Positions 56,201-64,000 of a DNA stretch of 64,000 nucleotides are shown one piece after another. The number at the start of each line of letters is the position of its first letter. Position 1 is the stretch's first letter. This DNA is from Micromonospora okii (GTDB taxonomy: Bacteria > Actinomycetota > Actinomycetes > Mycobacteriales > Micromonosporaceae), in assembly GCF_020884795.1 (NCBI RefSeq), contig NZ_BBZF01000014.1, positions 1 through 64,000 of the forward strand, read 5' to 3'. Under the pieces are notes generated by a model. It searched no databases. It was not told the DNA's origin and worked only from the letters and a program-made list of their open reading frames with translations. A program made the translations under genes and the position numbers.

Positions 56201-56965
56201 GCGCCGCTCGCGCACGGCGGTCTCGTCGGCGATCTCCTTGTCGAGGGTGGCGCGCAGCGTGGCCAGGTCGTCGGCGAGCAGCCGGAGCCGGGCGTCGCGC
56301 AGGTTGGCCTGGATGGCGGCGGCGCGCCGGGCCACCTCGGCCTGCCGGCCCAGCGGCTTGAGCTGGCGGCGCAGCTCGGCGGTGAGGTCGGTGAGCCGGT
56401 TCAGGTTGGTCTGCATCGCGTCGAGCTTCCGCAGCGCCTTCTCCTTGCGCTTGCGGTGCTTGAGGACGCCCGCCGCCTCCTCGATGAACGCCCGCCGGTC
56501 CTCGGGCTTGGCGTGCAGCATGCCGTCGAGCCGACCCTGCCCGACGATGATGTGCATCTCCCGGCCGATGCCGGAGTCCGACAGCAGCTCCTGGATGTCG
56601 AGCAGGCGGCAGGAGTCGCCGTTGATCTCGTACTCGCTCTCGCCCGAGCGGAACATCCGGCGGGTGATGGAGACCTCGGTGTACTCGATCGGCAGCGCGC
56701 CGTCGGTGTTGTCGATGGTGAGGGTGACCTCGGCCCGGCCCAGCGGCGCCCGTCCGGCGGTGCCGGCGAAGATGACGTCCTCCATCTTGCCGCCGCGCAG
56801 CGCCTTGGCGCCCTGCTCGCCGAGCACCCAGGCGATGGCGTCGACGACGTTGGACTTGCCGGAGCCGTTCGGGCCGACCACGCAGGTGATCCCGGGCTCC
56901 AGCTTCAGCGTCGTCGCGGAGGCGAAGGACTTGAACCCCTTCACCGTCAGGCTCTTGAGATACAC
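53276..56965 (-). CDS. smc: chromosome segregation protein SMC
   Basis: 1229 aa ATPase of the condensin complex. Walker A GPNGSGKS at residues 31-38, DVIFAGTAGRAPLGRAEV, long coiled coils, a hinge near residues 500-660 (LGGLADAVAVTGVDEAVEAM), the signature LSGGERSLTAVAMLVAIF and Walker B YIMDEVEAALDD near the end. The C-terminal tail (GDGAGPSRDAGRTGG) is extra. GTG at 56965 was taken because it starts at the family position. ATG 56998 would add 11 residues. scpA/scpB are not in the window. Confidence 0.95.
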   Translation of the reverse strand: MYLKSLTVKGFKSFASATTLKLEPGITCVVGPNGSGKSNVVDAIAWVLGEQGAKALRGGKMEDVIFAGTAGRAPLGRAEVTLTIDNTDGALPIEYTEVSITRRMFRSGESEYEINGDSCRLLDIQELLSDSGIGREMHIIVGQGRLDGMLHAKPEDRRAFIEEAAGVLKHRKRKEKALRKLDAMQTNLNRLTDLTAELRRQLKPLGRQAEVARRAAAIQANLRDARLRLLADDLATLRATLDKEIADETAVRERREQVEAEHAEVQARLGELEAALAEDAPMLAAAQDTWYKLSALSERFRSVEQLARERLRHLSAPGDDERPGRDPDQLDAEAERIGEQEEELREALTDDQIRLAEAVEHRQELERQLAAAERELVAAAKAIADRREGLARLAGQVNSARARTTSAGEEIDRLAAAHTDAMARAEQAQADLDAVAEQSTEADRDNADLDSRHAEAVAAQERAQAAVRSLADAERAAEKEAATQKAREEALALGLRRKDGAGALLARADEVPGLLGSLAGLLTVAPGHSAALAAALGGLADAVAVTGVDEAVEAMRLLKIADAGRAGLLVGSPAGPGMTGPADALRPKLPDGARWAPDLVECSAELRPAVHRALRDVAVVDDLAAASELVAGNPELRAVTGEGDVVGAYAAAGGSAKAPSFIEVQAAVEEARTNRLAAERTAAELRDQLVEARAEVAVAKETVQHAAAAKREAESHRNAAARRLAELGAAARSAKAETDRLGESRARAEAARERDLTALAELEERLRLAEATPIDAEPSAEERDRLAALVPQARQNEMEVRLAVRTAEERVSSIAGRADSLRRQATAERAARERAAARRAARARGAAIARAVAGGAREALTRLAVSIARAEEDRDAVARERAAREAELSEVRGAAKRLGAELERLTSQVHRDEVARAEQRLRIEQLEAKAAEDFGLDVETLVAEYGPHRPVPPTQADVAAAERDGLPVPEPVRYERPVQEKRAAKAERELALLGKVNPLALEEFAALEERFKFLSEQLEDLRATRRDLLTVVKDVDDRILEVFASAFADTAREFEQVFTVLFPGGEGRLILTEPDDLLTTGVEVEARPPGKKIKRLSLLSGGERSLTAVAMLVAIFRARPSPFYIMDEVEAALDDVNLGRLITLLAQLREKSQLIVITHQKRTMEIADALYGVTMRSGVTQVISQRLNRAEGDGAGPSRDAGRTGGQSEARPAGRVFDDQRHGRGEEND

Positions 56966-56999
56966 CTTCTCGATCCTCGTCCGGTGGCCGCCGAGCATC

Positions 57000-57276
57000 G
57001 TGGGCTGCGCGGACCTGGTGAACCCGCAGAGTAACCCGGTGCGGCCGGGGGCCGGGCACGCGACCCGCCCCGGGCCGCCGCCGGCCGCCGACTCCACGCC
57101 GTGCTCGAAGCCCTTTCCGGTACGCGCCGAAGCCGATCACCGGGCCGAGGAATGATCAATTATCCAAGATCAGGAAATGGTGACCGGAAAACGTCCCCGG
57201 ACATGACTGCGCGCCGGCACATCCGTGTCGGCGCGCGATTTCGCGTATTGCGATTCAGTTGTCAGGCGATCAGAGA
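57000..57276. other. gap upstream of smc
   Basis: Contains the smc promoter region and the hairpin of the small coiled-coil gene at 57209-57236. No gene is visible. No clear -35/-10 pair for smc can be supported. Confidence 0.4.
57209..57236 (-). terminator. 12-bp hairpin after the small coiled-coil gene
   Basis: GCGCGCCGGCAC and GTGTCGGCGCGC pair with one G-T wobble across a four-base loop, about 40 bases past the stop at 57277. Confidence 0.65.
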
Positions 57277-57471
57277 TCAGGTCAGCGCGGGCTCGGCCAG
57301 ACGGAGGATGTCGTCCGCCTCCGCCGCAGCCGCCGCAAGCCGATCATTCTCGGCGCGCAGGCGCGTGATCTCGAACTCGAGCGCCTGAACCCTGGATCGC
57401 AGTCGGGTGACCTCGTCGAGCAGACGCCGGTCGGACGCTGCACCTACGTGGCCGTAGAGGGCCTTCGCCAT
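57277..57471 (-). CDS. small coiled-coil protein
   Basis: 64 aa. MAKALYGHVGAASDRRLLDE, then a heptad stretch (VTRLRSRVQALEFEITRLRA, ENDRLAAAA) with Leu at regular spacing, so probably a dimeric coiled coil. I recall small proteins of this kind as conserved across actinobacteria with no assigned role. ATG with AAGGAG five bases upstream and its own promoter and terminator. Confidence 0.8.
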   Translation of the reverse strand: MAKALYGHVGAASDRRLLDEVTRLRSRVQALEFEITRLRAENDRLAAAAAEADDILRLAEPALT

Positions 57472-57587
57472 GCTGACTCCTTGATATGCGCTGCCGGAAA
57501 GGCCGGACCAACGCGCGCCCACTCGTACGCGGCTCTCACTTCCCAGCGAATTCTGGGCATGAGCGGGCGCGACTGGCGACACCTACA

Positions 57588-57616
57588 TATTGAGCCGATA
57601 ACCCCTCCTCCGTCAA
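57588..57616 (-). promoter_or_regulatory. candidate sigma-70-type promoter of the small coiled-coil gene
   Basis: On the minus strand TTGACG (57616-57611) and TCAATA (57593-57588) with a 17-base spacer (CAATAT at 18). About 120 bases upstream of the ATG. The best consensus-like promoter seen in the window. Confidence 0.5.
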
Positions 57617-57860
57617 GTTCCCGCAGGCCATAGATCATCTCTGCGTCGGCCTGTCCGCTTGGCGAGGGGTTGCTCGGCGAGGGCTGCCACGAGGCGCGGA
57701 CACTCTCTGTCCGGACACGATAACTGTACGCCCCGAAAGCGCCGGAACGACCCTCAGGCGAACTGCTTTCGCCTTAACTCTTTCTTAGCGGCGTTGCCGC
57801 AGCCCACGCCCCAACCGTACGTTCACCCCGGCCCGCAACCGACCCATGGAGGCGACAGGC
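57617..57860. other. gap upstream of the CAP/SCP gene
   Basis: AT-richer than the genome. Contains a short hairpin (CGGACA-CTCTC-TGTCCG, 57697-57713) but no gene. The promoter for the CAP protein must lie here. Confidence 0.4.
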
Positions 57861-59210
57861 GTGTACGGCTGGACCGACCCCAACGACCCGGAGGGCAACC
57901 ACTTCCGCCAGGACGACCCGACCGACGGGCCGGCCTGGCTGAGCGACCGCCCGGAGCCGAGGTCGGCGTACCTGTTCGGGGACGCGCCGGACCTGCCGAG
58001 TGACGAACGGCACAACGGGCCCACCCGCCCGGGGTCGCACGGCCGACCGGACACGGACGACCGGGCGGGCAGGCACGAGCCGCCGACCACGCACGAGCGG
58101 GCGGGCAGGCACGAGCCGCCGACCACGCACGAGCAGGCGGGCAGGCACGAGCGGGCCGAGACGTACGACCGCCCGGACGCGCACGACCGGACCGAGACGC
58201 ACGCGCGGCCGAACCCGTACGAGCCGTCGTGGGCGGAGCAGCCCACCGCGCGGTGGCGGACCGACGCCGAGGCGTCCCGGCCCGCTCCCGAGCCGTGGCG
58301 TCCCGGGGCGCCGGCAGCCGGGCCGCACGCGTGGCCGGAGGAGCCGACCCTGGCGATCCCGGTCGTCGGGCCGGCCGGCGGCGGGCAGCCGGTCCGCCTC
58401 GGGGGACCGGCCGCCGAGGCCCCGGGCGACGGCGAGGGGCGGCACCGCCCGCGCCGCCGCCTGCCGCGCCCGCTGCTGGTCGGCGGTGCCGCCGCAGCGG
58501 CCACGCTGGTCGTCAGCCTCGGCGTCGGCGCGCTCGCGCTGCCCGGCGGCGACGAGCCGCGGACCGATCCGGCCGCGGTCGACGCCCCGGTCGCCGCCGC
58601 GCCCGCCGACCCCGGCGACGCCCTGCCCCCGCCGTCGGCCAGCCCCTCCGCGACGGGCTCGGCCTCGCCGCGGCCGAGTGCCTCGCCCGCCAGCGCCAGC
58701 GCCAGCCCGTCGCCGAGGGCGAGCCGGACGGTCAGGTCGACCCCGAGGCCCAGCCGGAGCACCGCCGCGTCGCGGGGTAGCCAGCGCAGCACCGCCCCCA
58801 CCCCCAAGGTCGTCGTCGCCCCGGGCGTCAGCACCCAGGCGGCGGAGGTCGTCAACCTGGTGAACGCGGAGCGGGCCAAGGCCGGCTGCGGCGCGCTGAA
58901 GATCAACGACAAGCTGATGAAGGCCGCCCAGGCGCACAGCCAGGACCAGGCCGACAACCGGAAGATGTCGCACACCGGCAGCGACGGCAGCGACGTCGGC
59001 GAGCGGCTCGACCGGGTCGGGTACGCGTGGCGGGCGTACGGCGAGAACGTCGCCTGGAACCAGCAGACCCCGGCGGCGGTGATGAACGCCTGGATGAACA
59101 GCTCCGGGCACCGGGCCAACATCCTGAACTGCTCCTTCACCCAGATCGGGGTGGGCGTCGCCACGAGCAACGGGCCGTACTGGACGCAGAACTTCGGTAC
59201 CCCGCGCTGA
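57861..59210 (+). CDS. CAP/SCP domain protein with membrane anchor and repeat-rich N-terminus
   Basis: 449 aa. Residues 1-190 are hydrophilic with three copies of RAGRHEPPTTHE-like units. A basic patch and one membrane helix (PLLVGGAAAAATLVVSLGVG) follow. Then a Ser/Pro-rich linker. The C-terminal 130 residues are a CAP domain (VNLVNAERAKAGCGAL, KMSHTGSDG, YGENVAWN, AWMNSSGHRANILNC). The domain is probably outside the cell. GTG at 57861 was chosen for GGAGG eight bases upstream. ATG 57846 is possible. Confidence 0.85.
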   Translation: MYGWTDPNDPEGNHFRQDDPTDGPAWLSDRPEPRSAYLFGDAPDLPSDERHNGPTRPGSHGRPDTDDRAGRHEPPTTHERAGRHEPPTTHEQAGRHERAETYDRPDAHDRTETHARPNPYEPSWAEQPTARWRTDAEASRPAPEPWRPGAPAAGPHAWPEEPTLAIPVVGPAGGGQPVRLGGPAAEAPGDGEGRHRPRRRLPRPLLVGGAAAAATLVVSLGVGALALPGGDEPRTDPAAVDAPVAAAPADPGDALPPPSASPSATGSASPRPSASPASASASPSPRASRTVRSTPRPSRSTAASRGSQRSTAPTPKVVVAPGVSTQAAEVVNLVNAERAKAGCGALKINDKLMKAAQAHSQDQADNRKMSHTGSDGSDVGERLDRVGYAWRAYGENVAWNQQTPAAVMNAWMNSSGHRANILNCSFTQIGVGVATSNGPYWTQNFGTPR

Positions 59211-59221
59211 CCGGACTCCCG

Positions 59222-59258
59222 GCGTGACCCCGGCGGCGAGTCGCCCCGGGGGTCACGC
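59222..59258 (+). terminator. 10-bp hairpin after the CAP/SCP gene
   Basis: GCGTGACCCC (59222-59231) and GGGGTCACGC (59249-59258) enclose a smaller GGCG/CGCC stem. Eleven bases past the stop. Confidence 0.75.
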
Positions 59259-59344
59259 TCGTTTGACCGGGTGAGGCGCGCCGGGGCGTACCCGGCGCAC
59301 CCGATTCGGGCGGCCGGACGCCGCCCGCGACCCGGGAGCTGCCG

Positions 59345-60235
59345 ATGCGGATCCGGCTGCCGCCGCCCGGCGCCCCGCGCGGCCCGCGCCGGACGCTGCG
59401 GACACCCCGGACGCTGCGGTCACGCCGGGTGTCCCGGGCGCTGCGGGCGCTCGTCGCGCTGGCGCTGCTCACCGCCGCGTACGGCTGCCGGGGCGAGCTG
59501 ACCCCGCCGGGCGCGCCCACCCCGTGGCCGGCCGAGTCGGCCCGGTACTGGCGCTGGCAGTGGCAGCTCACCGGCCCGCTCGACACGGGCGTCGACGCGG
59601 ACGTGTTCCTGCTCGACCCGGTGCGTACCACCGCCGCCGAGACCACGGCGCTGCGCGCCCGGGACCGCCGGCTGGTCTGCCAGGTGGCCGTCGGCGCGTA
59701 CGCGGCGACGGACCCCGACGCGGACCGCTACCCGGCGGCGGCGCGCGGCGCGGCCGGCCCGCGCCCGGGCACCCGGTGGGTCGACGTGCGGTGGTGGGAC
59801 GCGCTGGAGCCGATCCTGGCCGACCGGTTCCGGCTGTGCCGGGGCAAGGGCTTCGGCGCGGTGGCGCTCGCCGACGCCGACGGGTACGCCCACCGCAACG
59901 GCTTCCCGCTCGACTTCGACGACCAACTGCTGTTCAACCGGCGGGTCGCCACCCTGGCCCGCTCGCTCGACCTCTCCCCCGGCCTGCTCGGCGACGTGCC
60001 GCAGGTCGCCGCGCTGGCGCCCGACTTCGACTTCGCCGTCGACGAGGAGTGCGTCCGGCTGCGCCGGTGCGGCAGGCTGCTGCCGTTCGTCGACGCCGGG
60101 AAGCCGGTGTTCCACGTCGAGTACGCGGGCGACGCCGACGACTTCTGCGTCACCACGATGGGGTACGGCTTCGCCTCGATGCGCAAGCACCGGGAGCTGG
60201 ACGCGTGGCGCGACGCCTGCCCGGACGCTCCCTGA
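59345..60235 (+). CDS. GH114 endo-alpha-1,4-polygalactosaminidase-like lipoprotein
   Basis: 296 aa. Basic start and hydrophobic helix with ALLTAAYGC, a possible lipoprotein Cys near residue 48. The GH114 (TIM-barrel-type) region has YWRWQWQLTGPLDTGVDADV, VCQVAVGAYAATDPDADRYP, FGAVALADADGY and FDFAVDEECVRL. Relatives cut galactosamine polymers of biofilms and fungal walls. Monocistronic. Confidence 0.85.
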   Translation: MRIRLPPPGAPRGPRRTLRTPRTLRSRRVSRALRALVALALLTAAYGCRGELTPPGAPTPWPAESARYWRWQWQLTGPLDTGVDADVFLLDPVRTTAAETTALRARDRRLVCQVAVGAYAATDPDADRYPAAARGAAGPRPGTRWVDVRWWDALEPILADRFRLCRGKGFGAVALADADGYAHRNGFPLDFDDQLLFNRRVATLARSLDLSPGLLGDVPQVAALAPDFDFAVDEECVRLRRCGRLLPFVDAGKPVFHVEYAGDADDFCVTTMGYGFASMRKHRELDAWRDACPDAP

Positions 60236-60250
60236 GCGGGCCGCCCGGGA

Positions 60251-60286
60251 GCCCGGTCGGCCCCCGGGGCCCGGTCAGCCCCGGGG
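60251..60286 (-). repeat. 18-bp duplication spanning the mutM stop
   Basis: Two 18-bp units (60251-60268 and 60269-60286). The second contains the mutM TGA and the first is a downstream copy without the exact stop. Confidence 0.6.
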
Positions 60287-61180
60287 CGGGGTGGCCCGGG
60301 GCGTGGCGGTCCTGGGCGCGGCGGTCCGGGGCGCGGCGGTCCGGGGCCGGGGCTGGCAGCGCGGGCAACTGTACGAGGAGCGGTTCATGAACGCCTCCCG
60401 GCGCAGCGGAGTGCCGCACCGCCGGCACGGCTCGCCCTCCCGCCCGTACGCGTTGAGCGCCCGGTCGAAGTAGCCGCTGTTGCCGTTGACGTCGACGTAG
60501 AGGGCGTCGAAGCTGGTGCCGCCCTCGGAGATCGCCTCGCCGAGGACGTCCCGGACGTGGCCGAGCAGGCGCAGCGCGGCCGGTCGGGTCAGCGCGTCGG
60601 TGGGCCGGGCGCCGTGCAGCCCCGCCCGCCACAGCGCCTCGTCGGCGTAGATGTTGCCCACCCCGGAGACGAGGGTCTGGTCGAGCAGGGCCCGCTTGAC
60701 CTCGGTGCGCCGGCGGCGCAGGGCGGCGACGAAGGCGTCGTCGGAGAACTCCGGGTCCATCGGGTCCCGGGCGATGTGCGCGATCTCGGAGGGCAGCTCG
60801 GCCCCGCCGGCCGAGACCGACAGCCCGCCGAACGTGCGCTGGTCGACGAAGCGCAGCTCGGGGCCGTCGTCGGCGAACCGGAACCGGACCCGCAGGTGCA
60901 GCTCGTCCGCCGCCGTGGCGGGCTGGAGCAGCAGTTGGCCGGACATCCCCAGGTGGCCGACGATCGCGTCGCCGCTGTCCAGCGGGAGCCAGAGGTACTT
61001 GCCGCGCCGCCGCACGTCGCGCACCGTGCGCCCGGCGAGCACGTCGGCGAAGTGCGCCGGCCCGGGCAGGTGCCGGCGGACCGCCCGGGGGTGACGGACC
61101 TCCGTGGAGGCGATCCGGCGGCCGGTCACCCACTGGGCGAGGCCCTGCCGGACCGTCTCGACCTCGGGCAGCTCAGGCAC
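60275..61180 (-). CDS. mutM: formamidopyrimidine-DNA glycosylase
   Basis: Removes 8-oxoguanine and nicks DNA. 301 aa. [20 protein letters not shown] start with the catalytic Pro and Glu. [10 protein letters not shown] and [20 protein letters not shown] follow. The zinc finger [20 protein letters not shown] then CPRC is intact. The last 25 residues are RTAAP repeats. GTG start overlaps the rnc stop by eight bases. Confidence 0.95.
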   Translation of the reverse strand: MPELPEVETVRQGLAQWVTGRRIASTEVRHPRAVRRHLPGPAHFADVLAGRTVRDVRRRGKYLWLPLDSGDAIVGHLGMSGQLLLQPATAADELHLRVRFRFADDGPELRFVDQRTFGGLSVSAGGAELPSEIAHIARDPMDPEFSDDAFVAALRRRRTEVKRALLDQTLVSGVGNIYADEALWRAGLHGARPTDALTRPAALRLLGHVRDVLGEAISEGGTSFDALYVDVNGNSGYFDRALNAYGREGEPCRRCGTPLRREAFMNRSSYSCPRCQPRPRTAAPRTAAPRTATPRATPPRG

Positions 61181-62054
61181 GGTCCGCCGCCGGCTGCGGC
61201 TCGGCCAACCCCGGCAGCGGCCCGTCCGTCGACTCCGGCCGGGCCGCCACCCCGGCCCCGGCCGACGAACCCGCCCCGGCCGCCGGTTCGCCCTCGGCCG
61301 CCGACCCCGCCTCGGCCGCCGCCAGTTCGGCCTGCTCCCGCTCGGCCTGCGCGGTCAGCTCCCGCCAGGCCGACTCGGCGGCCCGCTGCTCGGCCTCCTT
61401 CTTGCTGCGCCCCTCCGCCCCGCCGTAGCGGTTGCCGGCGACCACCACCCAGGCGGTGAACGTCTTGAGGTGGTCCGGCCCGGTGCCCTCGATGCGGTAC
61501 TCGGGGACGCCCAGGGCGAGGGCGGCGGTCAGCTCCTGGAGGCTGGTCTTCCAGTCCAGCGCCGCGCCCCGCCCCGCCGACTCGGCCATCAGCGAGTCGA
61601 ACAGCCGGTGGATCACGAGGGCGGCGGTGTCGAGGCCGTACTGGAGGTAGATCGCGCCGAGCAGCGCCTCCAGGGTGTCGGCGAGGATGCTCGCCTTGTC
61701 CCGGCCCCCGGTGGTCTCCTCGCCCTTGCCCAGCAGCAGGTACGCGCCGAGCCCGTCCGGGCCCAGGCCGCGCGCCACGTCGGCGAGCGCCCGCATGTTG
61801 ACCACGCTCGCCCGCAGCTTGGCGAGCTGCCCCTCCGGCAGGTCGGGGTGGTTGCGGAACAGCGCGGTGGTGATCACCACGCCGAGCACCGAGTCGCCGA
61901 GGAACTCCAGCCGCTCGTTGGTGGGCAGGCCGCCGTTCTCGTACGCGTACGAGCGGTGGGTCAGCGCCCGTTCGAGCAGCTCCGGATCGAGCGAGACCCC
62001 GAACGCGGCCTCCAGGTGCCCGATCGGCGCTCGCCGCCGCTTGTCGATGCTCAT
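61173..62054 (-). CDS. rnc: ribonuclease III
   Basis: Cleaves double-stranded RNA in rRNA maturation. 293 aa. Catalytic [20 protein letters not shown] and [15 protein letters not shown], then a double-stranded RNA-binding domain ([36 protein letters not shown]). The C-terminal 60 residues are an Ala/Glu/Gly-rich extra tail. ATG chosen at [13 protein letters not shown]. Overlaps plsX and mutM at its ends. Confidence 0.95.
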   Translation of the reverse strand: MSIDKRRRAPIGHLEAAFGVSLDPELLERALTHRSYAYENGGLPTNERLEFLGDSVLGVVITTALFRNHPDLPEGQLAKLRASVVNMRALADVARGLGPDGLGAYLLLGKGEETTGGRDKASILADTLEALLGAIYLQYGLDTAALVIHRLFDSLMAESAGRGAALDWKTSLQELTAALALGVPEYRIEGTGPDHLKTFTAWVVVAGNRYGGAEGRSKKEAEQRAAESAWRELTAQAEREQAELAAAEAGSAAEGEPAAGAGSSAGAGVAARPESTDGPLPGLAEPQPAADRA

Positions 62055-63127
62055 GGTGCGGTTACCTCTCCGTTCACGACTGGGGTCTCCGGGGCGCCGC
62101 CGAGCAGCGCGGAGACGGTGTCGGCGGCCCGTCGGCGCCACAGGTGGGCGGCCAGCGCGATGCCGGAGGCGACGTCCTCGCCGCGCGCGGCGCCGTGGCA
62201 GACCACGACGGTGCCGGCCACCCCGAGCAGGGCGGCGGCCCGGGGCGCGCCGCCGCTGGCCGGCGGGCCGCCCGCCATCGCGTACGCGCCCTCGATCGCC
62301 TTGAGCAGGATGTTGCCGGTGAAGCCGTCGGTGACAACCACATCGGCGCGGGTGCCGGCGGCGATGTCGAACCCCTCCACCAGGCCGACGTAGCGCGCGC
62401 CGCAGGGCAGCGGCGCGGCGGCGAGGATCGGGTCGGCGGCCCGGCGCAGCCGGTCCCCCTTGCCGGCCTCGGTGCCCACCGAGAGCAGCCCGACCCGGGG
62501 CGCGGCGACCGAGTGCGCCACCGCCGCGTACGCCGCGCCGAGCACGGCGTGTCGGGTGAGGGTGGCCGGGCCGGGCTCCAGGGAGCCACCGACGTCCAGC
62601 AGCACCACCGGCCCGGCGACCGCCGGCAGGGTGGCGGCCAGGGCCGGCCGGCGTACGTGCGGCCAGCGGCCGAGGCCGAGGGCGGCGGCGGTGACGGTGG
62701 CGCCGGTGGAGCCCGCCGAGACGACCGCGTCGGCCAGGCCGTCGCGGACGGCGGTGACGGCCGTGCGCACGGTGCTGTCGGCGCGGGCGGCGACGGGGTG
62801 GTCGGCCATGCCGACGGCGGCGCGCACCGGCCGGACCGTGACCCGGGCGCGGCGCGCCGGGTCGAGGGCACCGATCAGCACGTCGGCGACCTCGACGGGG
62901 CCGGCGAGCAGAAGGTGCAGGTCCGGGTCGGCGCGCAGGGCCCGCAGAGCGCCGTCAACCACGACGGCGGGAGCATCGTCCCCGCCGAGGAGGTCAACGG
63001 CGATCCGCGCGGTGCCCGGCTCCGCCGGGACGCCGGCCGGAACGGGCCGGTCGGCGTCGGCGGGAGCCGGGACACCGGGCGATCGCCAGGAAGCGCGCGC
63101 CACCCGACCGGGGGTCGGGAGCGTCAC
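62051..63127 (-). CDS. plsX: phosphate acyltransferase PlsX
   Basis: Makes acyl-phosphate from acyl-ACP for phospholipid synthesis. 358 aa. [20 protein letters not shown] at about residue 41 and [40 protein letters not shown] are diagnostic. The first 40 residues are a Pro-rich extension. GTG start 13 bases after rpmF, and the stop overlaps the rnc ATG (ATGA). Confidence 0.92.
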   Translation of the reverse strand: MTLPTPGRVARASWRSPGVPAPADADRPVPAGVPAEPGTARIAVDLLGGDDAPAVVVDGALRALRADPDLHLLLAGPVEVADVLIGALDPARRARVTVRPVRAAVGMADHPVAARADSTVRTAVTAVRDGLADAVVSAGSTGATVTAAALGLGRWPHVRRPALAATLPAVAGPVVLLDVGGSLEPGPATLTRHAVLGAAYAAVAHSVAAPRVGLLSVGTEAGKGDRLRRAADPILAAAPLPCGARYVGLVEGFDIAAGTRADVVVTDGFTGNILLKAIEGAYAMAGGPPASGGAPRAAALLGVAGTVVVCHGAARGEDVASGIALAAHLWRRRAADTVSALLGGAPETPVVNGEVTAP

Positions 63128-63139
63128 TCGGCGTCCAGG

Positions 63140-63313
63140 TCAGACGTCGATGACCTGGCGGCCGTTGTACGTGCCGCAGACGGAGCACGCCGCGTGCGGC
63201 AGCTTCGGGGACTTGCACTGCGGGCAGGCCACGGTCGCCACCACGGCCGCCTTCCAGTTCGCCCGGCGGGACCGGGTGTTGCTGCGCGACATCTTGCGCT
63301 TCGGGACGGCCAC
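63140..63313 (-). CDS. rpmF: 50S ribosomal protein L32
   Basis: 57 aa. VPKRKMSRSNTRSRRANWKA and the zinc-ribbon C-x2-C...C-x2-C (CPQCKSPKLPHAACSVCG), so a zinc-containing form. GTG start with AGGAA close by. Five bases after the DUF177 gene. Confidence 0.96.
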   Translation of the reverse strand: MAVPKRKMSRSNTRSRRANWKAAVVATVACPQCKSPKLPHAACSVCGTYNGRQVIDV

Positions 63314-63318
63314 GGTTC

Positions 63319-63882
63319 CTACTCCTCTGTACGGTTCAGTTGCGACAGGCCCGCCCAACGCGGGTCGATCTGCTGGTGACTGTGGTCGGCCGGCAGATCG
63401 TCCCACTGCACCCCGCATTCGGGGCACAAGCCTGGGCAGTCCTCCCGGCAGAGCGGGTTGGTCGGCAGTGTGAGCACCACCGCGTCCCGCAGCGCCGGCT
63501 CCAGGTCGATCAGATCGTCCTGCATCCGGCCCACCTCGTCCTCGTCGGTCGTGACGTCCGTGGTGCTGTTCTCGTACGCGTACAGCTCCTGGACGGGCAC
63601 GGCCACCGAGTCGTTGATCTCGCGCAGGCACCGGCCGCACTCGCCCCGGACGGAACCGCTGACGGTCCCGGAGACGAGCACGCCCTCGGACACCGACTCC
63701 AACCTCAGGTCGAGGTCGAGGTCCGCGCCCTCCGGCACGCCGATCAACTCCACGCCGAGGTCCGCCGGTGCCGGGACGACCCGCTTGACGGTACGCAACG
63801 CGCCAGGGCGACGCGGCAGGTCCCTCGTGTCGAGGACCAGCGGCGCCTTGGGGTTGAGTGATGAAGGCGAGTGTTTGGGCAT
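63319..63882 (-). CDS. YceD/DUF177 family protein
   Basis: 187 aa. VRGECGRCLREINDSVAVPV and LCREDCPGLCPECGVQWDD are the conserved Cys pairs, possibly metal-binding. DUF177 proteins act in 23S rRNA accumulation in plants and bacteria. First gene of the rpmF-plsX-rnc-mutM run. ATG start. Confidence 0.92.
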   Translation of the reverse strand: MPKHSPSSLNPKAPLVLDTRDLPRRPGALRTVKRVVPAPADLGVELIGVPEGADLDLDLRLESVSEGVLVSGTVSGSVRGECGRCLREINDSVAVPVQELYAYENSTTDVTTDEDEVGRMQDDLIDLEPALRDAVVLTLPTNPLCREDCPGLCPECGVQWDDLPADHSHQQIDPRWAGLSQLNRTEE

Positions 63883-63916
63883 AGTCAGACTCCGGCCGGT
63901 GAGAGGCCGACAAAAG

Positions 63917-63946
63917 AGGTTACCTGGACGGCCGCCCGACCGTCGA
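63917..63946 (-). promoter_or_regulatory. candidate promoter of the DUF177-rpmF operon
   Basis: On the minus strand TCGACG (63946-63941) and TAACCT (63922-63917) with an 18-base spacer, about 35 bases before the ATG. The -35 is weak. Confidence 0.4.
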
Positions 63947-64000
63947 ACCGGGGGCGACGCACGCCCCGTCTGTCGGCTGCTGAGGTGCCGCTCAGAAGGA

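Noticed and set aside
53300..57034. Long plus-strand open frame opposite smc
   Set aside because: GC-rich third positions keep antisense frames open. The protein is Leu/Gly/Val-rich without domains, while the minus strand encodes complete SMC.

Overview
The window is a 64 kb chromosomal segment of a very GC-rich actinobacterium, most probably a Micromonosporaceae (Micromonospora-like). The basis is the GC and codon pattern, the many GTG starts, the leaderless-type promoters (a -10 hexamer 6-9 nt before the start codon), the XRE/DUF5753 + DUF397 module, and the conserved actinobacterial order of translation, secretion and division genes. No rRNA, tRNA, CRISPR array or intact mobile element was seen.

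Layout. 1-1900: an XRE/DUF5753 regulator with a DUF397 partner, divergent from two small Cys-rich ORFs. 1900-6800: accessory and decayed DNA with a GNAT acetyltransferase, a YihY-type membrane protein, a lower-GC island of two orphan genes, a putative immunity gene and a frameshifted HINT/ParB-like polymorphic-toxin tail, the stump of an FG-GAP protein, and a DUF1264 gene. 6800-13700: secreted PhoX-like protein, FAD oxidoreductase, MBL-Rieske fusion, DUF2631, and a DivIVA-like protein with a huge repetitive linker. 13700-20000 (minus strand): rlmN, cdsA, frr, pyrH, tsf, rpsB. 20000-30100: a repeat-rich membrane protein, yraN-comM-dprA, xerC carrying a palindromic insertion, a class V aminotransferase, an M23 protein and a sulfite-oxidase-like enzyme. 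30100-36400 (minus): rpsP-khpA-rimM-trmD-rplS-lepB-lepB-nudix-rnhB-DUF2469. 36600-47400: DUF402, proS, TetR, amidohydrolase, Uma2, ffh, glnB, amt (with GlnR-like boxes), a kinase-like protein, ftsY. 47400-53300: PhoD-like phosphatase, MarR + MFS exporter, universal stress protein, DinB, HAD. 53300-64000: smc, a small coiled-coil protein, a CAP/SCP protein, a GH114 protein, mutM, rnc, plsX, rpmF and DUF177.

The core genes supply ribosome assembly and recycling, tRNA/rRNA modification, co-translational targeting (ffh, ftsY), signal peptide cleavage (two lepB), phospholipid synthesis (plsX, cdsA), chromosome organisation (smc), DNA repair (mutM, rnhB) and natural-transformation-type DNA processing (comM-dprA).

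The most unusual signals concern sequence evolution rather than one operon. (1) At least four genes end in short tandem duplications of their own 3' end that include the stop codon, and several more end in coding repeats. (2) A dispersed element of about 55 bp occurs four times, each time just behind a stop codon. (3) A nested palindrome lies in frame inside xerC. (4) A polymorphic toxin tail is decayed by two mutually compensating frameshifts next to what look like its immunity genes. (5) The rpsB leader holds a small upstream ORF that copies the rpsB start context.
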